Assembly: GCA_902803375.1 (NCBI GenBank)
Contig: CADCPN010000016.1
Location: 1-46,041 of the forward strand
Direction of reading: 5' to 3'
Source of the DNA: an uncultured Erysipelotrichaceae bacterium
GTDB lineage: Bacteria; Bacillota_I; Bacilli_A; RFN20; CAG-826
Length of the DNA: 46,041 nt
The notes under the pieces were generated by a model. It saw only the letters and a list, made by a program, of their open reading frames with translations. It ran no database searches and was not told the DNA's origin. Positions 28,807 to 36,226 of the stretch are shown one piece after another. The translations under genes and the position numbers were made by a program. Position 1 is the stretch's first letter. Each line of letters opens with the position of its first letter.

Positions 28807-30015
28807 TTATTCCGCAAATGGTCGATCGAATTTAAGTTGGAATACGTATTTCTTATCGCGGTTGGCGAAATGCTTATTCAAGCATTCATAGACGGCTTCT
28901 TCACAGACTGGTTTTGCGTCTTTCTTATCCTCATAGGGAAGGAGAACGTCGAAGATCATCTTCTCGGTCTCGACTCCTGGGACAAGGCGGAAGTCGTGGA
29001 TAGAAATCTTAGGGTCTAGCTCTTTCAAAGTGTCGGCGACTTCTTTGTGGAAAGCGTCGGTGACGGGGTCGCCGACGGCGATCGGATCCATGTGGACCGT
29101 GATGACGATTCCGTATTTCTTCTTCATCTCGTCTTCAAGCTCATCGGCGATTTCATGAGCGTCGACGAAGGAGACGTCCTGATTGATTTCCGCATGGAGG
29201 GAGACGAAGTAGCTATTGGGGCCATAGGAGTGGCAAATGACGTCATGTACCCCTTCGATTTTCTCGTGGGCGAGAACATCCTTTACGATCTTATCCACGA
29301 AGGTGATATCCGCGGCCTCGCCGATGAGAGGAGAGCTGGTCTCGATGATCATGCGGATGCCGGAGTAGATGATGAAGAGGGAAACGGCCAAACCTAGGTA
29401 GGGATCGAGGAAGCCCCAGGAGAAGATAAGGGAGAGCGCAGCGGAGATAAGGATGACGCCGGTGCTAAGACAATCACCGAAGCTATCGAGGGCAGCGGAT
29501 TTCAAAGTCGAACTATCGATCGCCTTGGCAAGGCCACGATAGAATAGGCCCTGCATCGCCTTCATCGCGATGGAGACGCCCAAGATGACGATGGTGAGAA
29601 CGTCGAAGGTGATCTCTTCGCCGGCGATAATCTTCTCAACGGACTGGATAAGTAGTTCGCCGGCGGCGACAACGACTAAGACGGCGACGAATAGACCAGC
29701 GATATATTCGATGCGTTGATGGCCAAAAGGATGTTCCTTGTCAGCCGGCTTTTCCGAAATACGAAATCCGACGAGGGTGATGATGGAACTTGCCATATCG
29801 GAGAAGTTGTTGATGGTGTCGCCGATGATGGCGGCGGAGAAAACCCAATTGTTCTGTCTAGCGAGAAGAACAGCCAATGTCAGTTTCATGAGAGCGAGAA
29901 GGAAATTGGTGAAAATGCCAAACCATGCGCCGAGCTTGCCGTGGGCGGCGCGGACCTTCTGGTTCTGCACGTCGTTATAATTCTTGATGAATATCTTTCT
30001 AAATAAAGTAACCAT
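28807..30015 (-). CDS. Cation diffusion facilitator (probable Mn/Fe exporter)
   Basis: Proton-coupled divalent metal exporter of the inner membrane, 402 residues. Six transmembrane helices occupy about residues 30-215. The transport site has NNFSD in helix 2 (Asn-X3-Asp) and DSFGD in helix 5 (Asp-X3-Asp), a combination that in characterised CDFs goes with Mn rather than Zn. HPFGHQRIEYIAGL is the conserved helix 2-3 loop. The cytoplasmic domain (about 225-300, VHDVICHSYGPNSYFVSLHAEIN) is followed by about 80 extra residues, longer than the usual 300-residue CDF, as in other Bacillota members. It is a single gene, with a promoter just upstream on the minus strand. Confidence 0.92.
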   Translation of the reverse strand: MVTLFRKIFIKNYNDVQNQKVRAAHGKLGAWFGIFTNFLLALMKLTLAVLLARQNNWVFSAAIIGDTINNFSDMASSIITLVGFRISEKPADKEHPFGHQRIEYIAGLFVAVLVVVAAGELLIQSVEKIIAGEEITFDVLTIVILGVSIAMKAMQGLFYRGLAKAIDSSTLKSAALDSFGDCLSTGVILISAALSLIFSWGFLDPYLGLAVSLFIIYSGIRMIIETSSPLIGEAADITFVDKIVKDVLAHEKIEGVHDVICHSYGPNSYFVSLHAEINQDVSFVDAHEIADELEDEMKKKYGIVITVHMDPIAVGDPVTDAFHKEVADTLKELDPKISIHDFRLVPGVETEKMIFDVLLPYEDKKDAKPVCEEAVYECLNKHFANRDKKYVFQLKFDRPFAE

Positions 30016-30022
30016 AGCCTCT

Positions 30023-30051
30023 AGTCTAGGTATTCCCGAATCGATAGTCGA
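30023..30051 (-). promoter_or_regulatory. Promoter of the CDF gene
   Basis: On the minus strand TCGACT (30051-30046), a 17-bp spacer and TAGACT (30028-30023), which ends 7 nt before the ATG. An AGAGG overlaps the gap, so leaderless or very short leader. Confidence 0.5.
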
Positions 30052-30110
30052 GAGGGGACGATAGAGGGCTAGGGAAAATTGCTCTTCTTTCTATAAAAGA
30101 AGAAACAGGT

Positions 30111-30116
30111 TATATT
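30111..30116 (+). promoter_or_regulatory. -10 hexamer of the M6-like protease gene
   Basis: TATATT ends 9 nt before the ATG; no Shine-Dalgarno, poor -35. Confidence 0.5.
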
Positions 30117-30125
30117 GCTAGCGGT

Positions 30126-31775
30126 ATGAAACGTTCCTCTTCGGTAAAACTATTTGCTTTCCTGACTGCCGCCAGCATCACGCTCACCGGCTGCACGATT
30201 TACTCTATCTTCAATAACGACGCTAGCCTGCAGGATGACGACGCGGAAGTCATCGTGGATCCCGCTATGCTAGATAACGACCATGATGGCGTCTATACTC
30301 CGACCTCTTGGTCCTTTTTGCCTTATACCTATAAAGATCTGAATAACTCTCGCGGCGCCGATTCGGTTAAGCCTATTGGCAATGAGAAGATCCTTGTCCT
30401 TCCCATCGAGTTCATGGACTATCCTTTCTCCGATTCCTTCCGCAATGACCTCGATACATGTTTAAGCGCCTCTGGCTCTGACGAGACCGGCTATTGGGAA
30501 TCCTTAGCTTCCTTCTATAAGAAATCTAGCTTTGGGAAGTACGACATTTCCTTTGAAGTAGCCCCCTTCTATCGATGCGGCCTTTCTGCGAAAAAGGCTT
30601 ATACCCTTTCCTTGCAAGAAGGCAAAAACAAAGACATGCCTGGCACCGATAACGCGAACTGGATCGTCCAAAGCGCCTTTTCTGCCTACCGCGATGACAA
30701 AAAGGATATGACCTCTTTCGATGGAAATGGGGACGGCTACGTCGATGGCGTTATCGCCATTTATTCCTGTCCAGACTTCACTAGGGAGGCCAGCATCGCC
30801 GAATACGATAAGGACACCATGTTCTACTGGGCCTATACCTTCTGGACTGGGAACGAGCCCAAGGTTAGCGACCCGGTTCTCAATACCTATTTCTGGGCAT
30901 CCTATGATTTCCTTTATGCCTCCAATGATGATGGAAGCATGAAAGTGGATTCCCATACTTTGGTGCATGAATATGGCCACATGCTAGGCCTTGATGACTA
31001 TTATCCCGACCCAACCTCTCCTTATGGTGCGTTGCGTGATTTCGAGCCGGTTGGTGAACTAGACATGATGGATGGCAATATCCTTGACCATGATATCTTC
31101 TCCAAGATCAGCCTTGGCTGGAGCGTGCCGAAAGTCGTTTACGACAACGCGACCGTTACGTTGAAGCCAAGCAATATCGCCGGCGATTCCATCCTCATTC
31201 CGACCTCTAAATGGAATGGAACTGCATGGGATGAATACATGCTTCTCGAATTTTATACCCCGACTGGTCTCAATGCGTTAGATAGTCAAACCGCCTATCC
31301 CAATAGACACCAAGGCTATACCATCCCAGGCATCAAGCTTTATCACGTGGATAATCGCGTACAGAAGGTCAATGTCCACATTGGCAATGCCGAGGACACC
31401 TACCAATACGAATACCTAAAGGGCGTGAAACTCTCTCCAGACTATTCGGGAAGAGACGTCCGCTACTATCAGGTCGCGGCCAGCAACAACTATAAGGAAG
31501 CGGATCGCTGCAATGTGAATTATTCCCTTATTCACCTTATCGAGAGCAACGGCGTGAATACCTTTAAATCCGGCGCGGCGGGTAGCGATGCCACCTTGTT
31601 CCAAGAAGGCGATTCCTTCTCTTTGTCCTCCAAAGGCAAAGAGGCGGAACTCACTTATGGTGAAGCTTTCTTCCCGAAGTTTGACAAGATGAATAACGAC
31701 GCTTCCTTCCCATATGAGATCGTCGTTGAATCGTTGAACTCCGAATCTGCGACCATCCGCATCAACAAGAGATAA
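30126..31775 (+). CDS. Lipoprotein metalloprotease, M6-like
   Basis: Surface lipoprotein of 549 residues. The signal peptide has basic start MKRSSSVK, a hydrophobic core and lipobox LTGC (lipidated Cys23). The zinc motif H281-E-Y-G-H285-M-L-G288-L-D-D291 has the HExxHxxGxxD pattern of M6-type peptidases (immune inhibitor A relatives), and a Met-turn-like ELDMMDGN follows at about 313-320. The preceding FDGNGDGYVDGVIAIY resembles a calcium-binding loop seen in the same family. Residues after about 350 form a beta-rich C-terminal region ending SATIRINKR. It probably degrades extracellular proteins at the cell surface; substrates are unknown. It is a single-gene unit. Confidence 0.85.
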   Translation: MKRSSSVKLFAFLTAASITLTGCTIYSIFNNDASLQDDDAEVIVDPAMLDNDHDGVYTPTSWSFLPYTYKDLNNSRGADSVKPIGNEKILVLPIEFMDYPFSDSFRNDLDTCLSASGSDETGYWESLASFYKKSSFGKYDISFEVAPFYRCGLSAKKAYTLSLQEGKNKDMPGTDNANWIVQSAFSAYRDDKKDMTSFDGNGDGYVDGVIAIYSCPDFTREASIAEYDKDTMFYWAYTFWTGNEPKVSDPVLNTYFWASYDFLYASNDDGSMKVDSHTLVHEYGHMLGLDDYYPDPTSPYGALRDFEPVGELDMMDGNILDHDIFSKISLGWSVPKVVYDNATVTLKPSNIAGDSILIPTSKWNGTAWDEYMLLEFYTPTGLNALDSQTAYPNRHQGYTIPGIKLYHVDNRVQKVNVHIGNAEDTYQYEYLKGVKLSPDYSGRDVRYYQVAASNNYKEADRCNVNYSLIHLIESNGVNTFKSGAAGSDATLFQEGDSFSLSSKGKEAELTYGEAFFPKFDKMNNDASFPYEIVVESLNSESATIRINKR

Positions 31776-31821
31776 ATCACGGCCTAAGGCCATTTCATAA
31801 CAGGCAGCGATGGTTTTGCTC

Positions 31822-31827
31822 TATAAT
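31822..31827 (+). promoter_or_regulatory. smpB -10 hexamer
   Basis: Perfect TATAAT. An ATG overlapping its end (31826) is in frame with smpB, but it would lie upstream of the transcript; a GAGGGG at about 31840-31845 serves the ATG at 31856. Confidence 0.6.
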
Positions 31828-31855
31828 GGCAAAGCCTTTGAGGGGCATACGTTTT

Positions 31856-32335
31856 ATGGCAAAGAAAAGAGATTCTAGCGTTCTACTCGAGAACAGGAAG
31901 GCACACTTCCTTTATTTCCTTAGCGAATTCACCGAGGCCGGCATTGTTTTGACCGGCACCGAAATCAAATCTTTACGCGCCCGCAACGCCTCTCTTGCCG
32001 ACACCTTCGTCTACTGCAAAAACGGCGAGGCTTACCTCGCGAATATGCACATTGCCCCCTACAAGGATGGAACCGTTTATAACGTGGACCATCTCCGCGA
32101 CCGCAAGCTTTTACTTCACAAAAGGGAGATCAACCGCCTCGCCAACAGCATCAAAGATGGAGGCATGACCTGCGTCCCAACCAAGATTTATCTCAAAAAC
32201 GGCTACGCCAAAATCGAGATCGCCTTAGCGAGAGGCAAGGCGGAACACGATAAGCGCGATGCCATTAAGGCCCGCGACGACAAGAAGCGCATCGATAGGG
32301 CGATGAAAGAAGGAGCGAGGGCCAAAGATGAATAA
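31856..32335 (+). CDS. smpB: SsrA-binding protein SmpB
   Basis: Binds tmRNA and delivers it to stalled ribosomes for trans-translation. Length 159 residues, normal. NRKAHFLYFLSEFTEAGIVLTGTEIKSLRA, read as the conserved first strands, then YLANMHIAPY, RDRKLLLHKREINRL and the KIYLKNGYAKIEIALARGKAEHDKRDAIKARD region are all classical; the basic tail that enters the decoding centre is present. The ATG at 31856 gives the usual MAKK start. The 3' end overlaps the folC-like gene by eight bases. No ssrA gene is visible in the window. Confidence 0.95.
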   Translation: MAKKRDSSVLLENRKAHFLYFLSEFTEAGIVLTGTEIKSLRARNASLADTFVYCKNGEAYLANMHIAPYKDGTVYNVDHLRDRKLLLHKREINRLANSIKDGGMTCVPTKIYLKNGYAKIEIALARGKAEHDKRDAIKARDDKKRIDRAMKEGARAKDE

Positions 32336-33542
32336 AGAAGAAATCTTTTCCTACCTAAACGAATTGCCTCTCCGTTACGACAGAGAGGCTTTTGACAAAT
32401 TTGCCCGCAAAAGCAAATTGAGAACGCCTTGCCCGAGCGTCCATGTCGTGGGAAGCAACGGCAAGACTGCCACCGCCTCTTACCTATCTGCGATTTTGGC
32501 CGCGGGCGGCCACAAGACAGGCTTATTGACCAACGATATCTATTTCAATCCGCTTGGCGCCATTTCCTTTAATAACGTCAGCATCGGCGAGCAGGAGTTT
32601 GCTTCCTTGTTTGAAGATAGCAGGAAGCTATACGAGAAATATGGGTTATCCCGTTGGGAAATCCTTGTGGATATCGCGTTGCGTTTCTTCAAAGAAATGG
32701 GAGCGGAAATCATCGTCCTTGAGTCTTCTTTGGGCGGAGAGATGGACGCTTCTTTCTTGGAAGACGATGACATGCGTCTACTGGTTTTGACTTCCGTTGG
32801 CCTTGAACACACCGAGTATCTAGGAACGACCATCTCCCAGATTGCCCTTAATAAAATTAGCGGCCTATCCAATGAGGCGCCTTTGCTAACCTGCGAGTTG
32901 GAGGAAGATACCCTCAATGTCGTCCGCGATTATGCCCGCGACGTCAATTCGGATGTTGTAATCGCGGATGCTTACCACCATCAGCATCTTGTCCAGGGAA
33001 GATTCCATTTCGACTTTGGCGAATATAAAGACATGATGATCCCGAGCGAAGCGGAGTTCCTTGTTAAGGATGCCTGCCTTGCCATTCAGGCGGCAAGTAT
33101 GCTGGATAAGCAATTCCCGGTCAGCAAAGAAAGCGTCTTCAACGGCCTTTCTTCCTGCATCCTTCCGGGTATCTTAGAAAGAAGGGGGAACATCGTCTTC
33201 GATAACGCGGATAACCCCGATTCGGTCAATGCTTTGCTCCGCAGCTTCCAGACTTTAAGCGAGGGCAAGCCGATACAGATTCTCTTCGCATCCGAAAAGG
33301 ATAAGAACATCGCGGTTATGCTTCCAACTTTGGGTAATGGCGCGGAGAACATCACCCTCACTACCTATCCTGGTAAAAACGTCAGGGATGAGAAGGGATT
33401 CTTCCTTTATTCCGGAGACTACCCATTCGTTTCCGATCCTCTTGTTGCCCTAAATCAAATTGAGGAAGCCCATCCGGAAGCCACGATCCTAATCACGGGC
33501 AGCAAAGCTTTTGTTGGCTACATGAAAGAGCATATTCAATGA
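32328..33542 (+). CDS. folC: FolC-like Mur ligase (folylpolyglutamate/dihydrofolate synthase), divergent
   Basis: ATP-dependent ligase of the Mur superfamily that would add glutamate to folates. The 404 residues keep the layout: HVVGSNGKTATASYLSAIL (P-loop, usually HVAGTNGKGS), a short loop TNDIYFNPLGAISFNN, IIVLESSLGGEMDA (usually EVGLGGRLDATN), LTSVGLEHTEYLGTTISQIALNKIS, and LERRGNIVFDNADNPDSVNALL (usually DGAHNP). Several signature positions differ from canonical FolC, so the acceptor substrate is uncertain. It overlaps smpB by eight bases and the next small gene by four (ATGA). Confidence 0.8.
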   Translation: MNKEEIFSYLNELPLRYDREAFDKFARKSKLRTPCPSVHVVGSNGKTATASYLSAILAAGGHKTGLLTNDIYFNPLGAISFNNVSIGEQEFASLFEDSRKLYEKYGLSRWEILVDIALRFFKEMGAEIIVLESSLGGEMDASFLEDDDMRLLVLTSVGLEHTEYLGTTISQIALNKISGLSNEAPLLTCELEEDTLNVVRDYARDVNSDVVIADAYHHQHLVQGRFHFDFGEYKDMMIPSEAEFLVKDACLAIQAASMLDKQFPVSKESVFNGLSSCILPGILERRGNIVFDNADNPDSVNALLRSFQTLSEGKPIQILFASEKDKNIAVMLPTLGNGAENITLTTYPGKNVRDEKGFFLYSGDYPFVSDPLVALNQIEEAHPEATILITGSKAFVGYMKEHIQ

Positions 33543-33703
33543 AAGATAAACATGACTCTCCCGAGATAGACGAAAGCCTATTGACCGCGGAGCAGAAAGA
33601 AGAGATGAACCGTAAAGGCAACTGGCTTCCTTGGGTGATTTTCTTTTTGATCATCGCCGCGTTGATGATCGCTTGCCTCGTCGTACTCTTTACGCTGAAA
33701 TAG
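33539..33703 (+). CDS. Small single-pass membrane protein (54 residues)
   Basis: Short gene whose ATG overlaps the folC-like stop (ATGA). The product has an acidic N-terminal half (EIDESLLTAEQKEEM), then NWLPW and one transmembrane helix (about 32-52, VIFFLIIAALMIACLVVLF). No family is recognised. The tight overlap and a terminator shortly after suggest it is the last gene of the smpB operon. Confidence 0.65.
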   Translation: MKDKHDSPEIDESLLTAEQKEEMNRKGNWLPWVIFFLIIAALMIACLVVLFTLK

Positions 33704-33740
33704 CCTTTTGCATCAATAAATATTGAGAGAAGCGGTAAGG

Positions 33741-33780
33741 GAACGAAACTAATGTTTGCATTGGAATTCGTTCTCTTTTT
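33741..33780 (+). terminator. Terminator of the smpB-folC operon
   Basis: GAACGAA (33741-33747) pairs with TTCGTTC (33767-33773), with an inner AATG/CATT stem, then five T. Confidence 0.75.
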
Positions 33781-33853
33781 CTTATGAAATTTTCTTTTCT
33801 AAGAGCCGTCGGAGAAACTTTAAGAAACTATTACAATGTACGAACCCATATCC

Positions 33854-33881
33854 TTGCCGAGCCTCTTGTTTCCCTTAAAAT
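33854..33881 (+). promoter_or_regulatory. Promoter of the 46-residue acidic protein
   Basis: TTGCCG (33854-33859), 16-bp spacer, TAAAAT (33876-33881), followed by a strong GAGGAGG Shine-Dalgarno (33892-33898). Confidence 0.6.
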
Positions 33882-33905
33882 AGTGAATGGCGAGGAGGCC
33901 GAAAC

Positions 33906-34046
33906 ATGAACGAAAATTCTTTCACCCATAAGATCACCAACGACGATATGGACGCCTACTATAACCTTGCCGAAGCCACGAAGGAAAACGACGTCAACAA
34001 GGCACTTGAACTTGCCTCCACGACCGAAGGCAACCTCGCGGACTAA
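33906..34046 (+). CDS. Acidic microprotein (46 residues)
   Basis: Short gene with a full set of expression signals: promoter at 33854-33881, a GAGGAGG Shine-Dalgarno 7 nt before the ATG and a long terminator hairpin after the TAA. The product is acidic (about 11 Asp/Glu) and likely helical: DDMDAYYNLAEATKEN then DVNKALELASTTEG. There is no signal peptide or membrane segment. No family is recognised. It lies between the smpB operon and convergent htpG as an independent unit. Confidence 0.7.
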   Translation: MNENSFTHKITNDDMDAYYNLAEATKENDVNKALELASTTEGNLAD

Positions 34047-34070
34047 TAACGTTGCGCCATTTATTTGGCT

Positions 34071-34107
34071 AATCCCCGCCTAGAGAGATCTAGACGGGGT
34101 TATTTTT
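34071..34107 (+). terminator. Terminator of the acidic microprotein gene
   Basis: CCCCG (34074-34078) pairs with CGGGG (34095-34099), a mismatch, then CTAGA with TCTAG, loop GAGA; TATTTTT follows. Confidence 0.8.
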
Positions 34108-34110
34108 CAC

Positions 34111-34143
34111 AAAAAAATACGCCAAGTCGGTGGACCTGGCGTA
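34111..34143 (-). terminator. Terminator of htpG
   Basis: TACGCCA (34118-34124) pairs with TGGCGTA (34137-34143); on the minus strand seven T follow (34117-34111). Confidence 0.88.
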
Positions 34144-34151
34144 TGGAAGGA

Positions 34152-36074
34152 TTACTTTGCGCTCTTGAGGAGTAGCTCGTTCAAGGAAGCGACGAATTCC
34201 TTCTTATCTTCGATATCGAAGCCTTCTAGCAAGAGGGCTTCGTTATAAAGCAAGGAACCGTACTTCTTGATCTCGTCATCGCTTTCGAGTTTGGCGATGG
34301 CGCCGAATAGCGGGCTGTCCGCATTGATCTCCAAGACCTTGGTCGCCTTCGGGGCATTGGGGTTATTCTCGGCGCCCGGCTGGGCTTCGAGGACCTTTTC
34401 CATGTTGAGGGAGAGACCATTTTTGGTGGTGATGCAGACTGGGCTATCGACTAGCTTTGTGGAGAAGCTGACTTCGTCGACTTTGCCATTAAGGGATTCC
34501 TTTAAGTCATCGAGGATTCTCTTGTGGGAAGCGGTTAGGGAATCAAGCTTATCCTTTTCTTCCTTGGAGATTTCTTCCGCGGAGACGGAGGAGATGTTCT
34601 TGTAAGGATGCTTGTCGTATTCGTTCATCGCCATGAGGCAGAACTCATCGATTTCCCTATCAAGGAGGAGTACGTCCTTCCCTTCCTTCTTATACTTTTC
34701 AAGCTGCGGGAGCAACTTGACTTCGGCAAGAGATTTGCCAGAGGCATAGAAGATGTCTTTCTGCCCTTCTTTGAGAGCGTCGACATAGGCTTTGAGGCTG
34801 ATGAGCTTGTCATCGGCGGTGTGGTGGAACAAGAGGAGATCCTTTAGTTCTTCACCCTTCATGCCATAACTAGAGTAGATGCCGTATTTGATGTAATCGC
34901 CATAGAGGGAGAAGAACTTCTCATACTTCTCCGGCTCGTTTTTGCTCATGGATTTAAGCTTTTCGATAAGCTTCTTCTCCACGGAGGTGGCGATCTTGCT
35001 CATGGCTGGGCTATTCTGGAGCATCTCACGGGAGATGTTGAGCGGGAAGTCATCGGAATCGACGAGGCCCTGGACGAACTTTAGATACTGTGGGATGAGC
35101 TCTTTGCACTTTTCCTGGATGAAGATGCCTTTGGAGTAAAGGTTTAGGCCACGTTCATAGGATTCGGAATATAGGTTGTACGGAGCGTGAGAGGGGATGA
35201 AGAGAAGGGCGTCATAGGAGACGAGGCCTTCGACACGGAGCTTGAGGCTGACGAGCGGGTCTTCGAAGTCGTCGAATTTGTTCTTATAGAATTCGGCGAG
35301 TGCCTTATCGTCGACTTCAGAGTTGGCCTTCTTCCATAGCGGAACCATGGAATTGAGGGTTTTGTCTTCGCTGACTTCGGTGGTCTTTCCTTTGATTTCC
35401 TTGCCGTTTTCATCTTTGGCTGGAACCGAGTGAGACTCCATCATCTTGATCGGATAGCGGACATAGTCGCTGTATTTGCGAACGAGCTCTTCGATCTTCC
35501 AGGTTTCGAGGAAGGAGGAGTAGTTGATGTCTTCGGTATCCTTTTTCAAATACACGACCACCTTAGTTCCGGATTCTCCTTCGAATTCGGTATCCTCAAT
35601 GGAATAGGTTTCCTTGCCATCGGAGACGAATTTATAGGCAGGGCAGCCGACGGACTTGGAATAGACCTCGACTTTGTCTGCGACCATGAATGCAGAGTAG
35701 AAGCCGACGCCGAACTGGCCGATGATGGAAAGGTCTTGTGCTTCTTTGGCCTCTTTGAACTTGGCGGCGAAATCCTTAGATCCGCTCTTGGCGATGGTGC
35801 CAAGGTTCTGCTCCATTTCCTCTTTGGTCATGCCGATGCCGTTATCGGTGATGGAGATGGTGCGGGCATCTTTATTCGCTTCCAGACGGATGAAGTGCTC
35901 TTTAGCCGGGTGGCCATTGCTATCGGTTAGCGACAAGAAACGATACTTATCGATGGCGTCGCTGGCGTTGGAGATGAGTTCGCGTAGGAAGATCTCCCTA
36001 TTGCTGTAAATGGAATTGATCATCAAATCGAGAAGTTGCTTGCTCTCGGTCTGAAATTGTTTTTCTTCTTTCAT
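34152..36074 (-). CDS. htpG: Molecular chaperone HtpG (Hsp90)
   Basis: ATP-dependent cytoplasmic chaperone acting late in folding. Full length at 640 residues. The GHKL ATP site is intact: ELISNASDAIDKYR, ITDNGIGMTKEE, GTIAKSGSKDF and IGQFGVGFYSAFMVADKV. The middle domain has SREMLQNSPAMSKI with the conserved catalytic-loop Arg, and the C-terminal dimerisation domain is complete. A GGAGGTCAC Shine-Dalgarno precedes the ATG. A CIRCE operator overlaps its promoter, so HrcA repression and heat induction are predicted. It is a single gene, divergent from the GH13 glucosidase. Confidence 0.97.
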   Translation of the reverse strand: MKEEKQFQTESKQLLDLMINSIYSNREIFLRELISNASDAIDKYRFLSLTDSNGHPAKEHFIRLEANKDARTISITDNGIGMTKEEMEQNLGTIAKSGSKDFAAKFKEAKEAQDLSIIGQFGVGFYSAFMVADKVEVYSKSVGCPAYKFVSDGKETYSIEDTEFEGESGTKVVVYLKKDTEDINYSSFLETWKIEELVRKYSDYVRYPIKMMESHSVPAKDENGKEIKGKTTEVSEDKTLNSMVPLWKKANSEVDDKALAEFYKNKFDDFEDPLVSLKLRVEGLVSYDALLFIPSHAPYNLYSESYERGLNLYSKGIFIQEKCKELIPQYLKFVQGLVDSDDFPLNISREMLQNSPAMSKIATSVEKKLIEKLKSMSKNEPEKYEKFFSLYGDYIKYGIYSSYGMKGEELKDLLLFHHTADDKLISLKAYVDALKEGQKDIFYASGKSLAEVKLLPQLEKYKKEGKDVLLLDREIDEFCLMAMNEYDKHPYKNISSVSAEEISKEEKDKLDSLTASHKRILDDLKESLNGKVDEVSFSTKLVDSPVCITTKNGLSLNMEKVLEAQPGAENNPNAPKATKVLEINADSPLFGAIAKLESDDEIKKYGSLLYNEALLLEGFDIEDKKEFVASLNELLLKSAK

Positions 36075-36104
36075 ATGTGACCTCCGAATAATTGGTTCTT
36101 TTCA

Positions 36105-36132
36105 AGGATAGTCTACTTTTTAGCACTTGCAA
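36105..36132 (-). promoter_or_regulatory. htpG promoter
   Basis: On the minus strand TTGCAA (36132-36127), a 16-bp spacer and TATCCT (36110-36105). The -35 lies within the CIRCE element. Confidence 0.6.
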
Positions 36133-36146
36133 GTGTAGAGTGCTAA
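36120..36146. promoter_or_regulatory. CIRCE operator (HrcA binding site)
   Basis: TTAGCACTT-N9-GAGTGCTAA matches the CIRCE consensus TTAGCACTC-N9-GAGTGCTAA in 17 of 18 arm positions. It covers the htpG -35. Confidence 0.93.
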
Positions 36147-36193
36147 TTTTTTGATTGATCTTAAGAAAATGTCAGGAAATTCGCGTGTGGCGA

Positions 36194-36199
36194 TATAAT
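36194..36199 (+). promoter_or_regulatory. -10 hexamer of the GH13 glucosidase gene
   Basis: Perfect TATAAT 27 nt before the ATG, followed by a GGGGG Shine-Dalgarno at 36214-36218. No -35 and no CcpA cre site could be recognised. Confidence 0.6.
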
Positions 36200-36226
36200 G
36201 TGGATAAGTTACTGGGGGCAATAGCG

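Noticed and set aside
31781..31791. GGCCT-A-AGGCC as terminator of the M6-like gene
   Set aside because: Arms are only 5 bp with a 1-nt centre and there is no T-run.
33784..33909. 41-codon frame whose stop overlaps the acidic microprotein start (ATGA)
   Set aside because: It starts in the T-run of a terminator without ribosome site, contains the microprotein promoter, and its codons differ from neighbours; the overlap is probably chance.
36155..36226. Upstream extension of the GH13 gene
   Set aside because: It lies over the -10 hexamer and has no family similarity.
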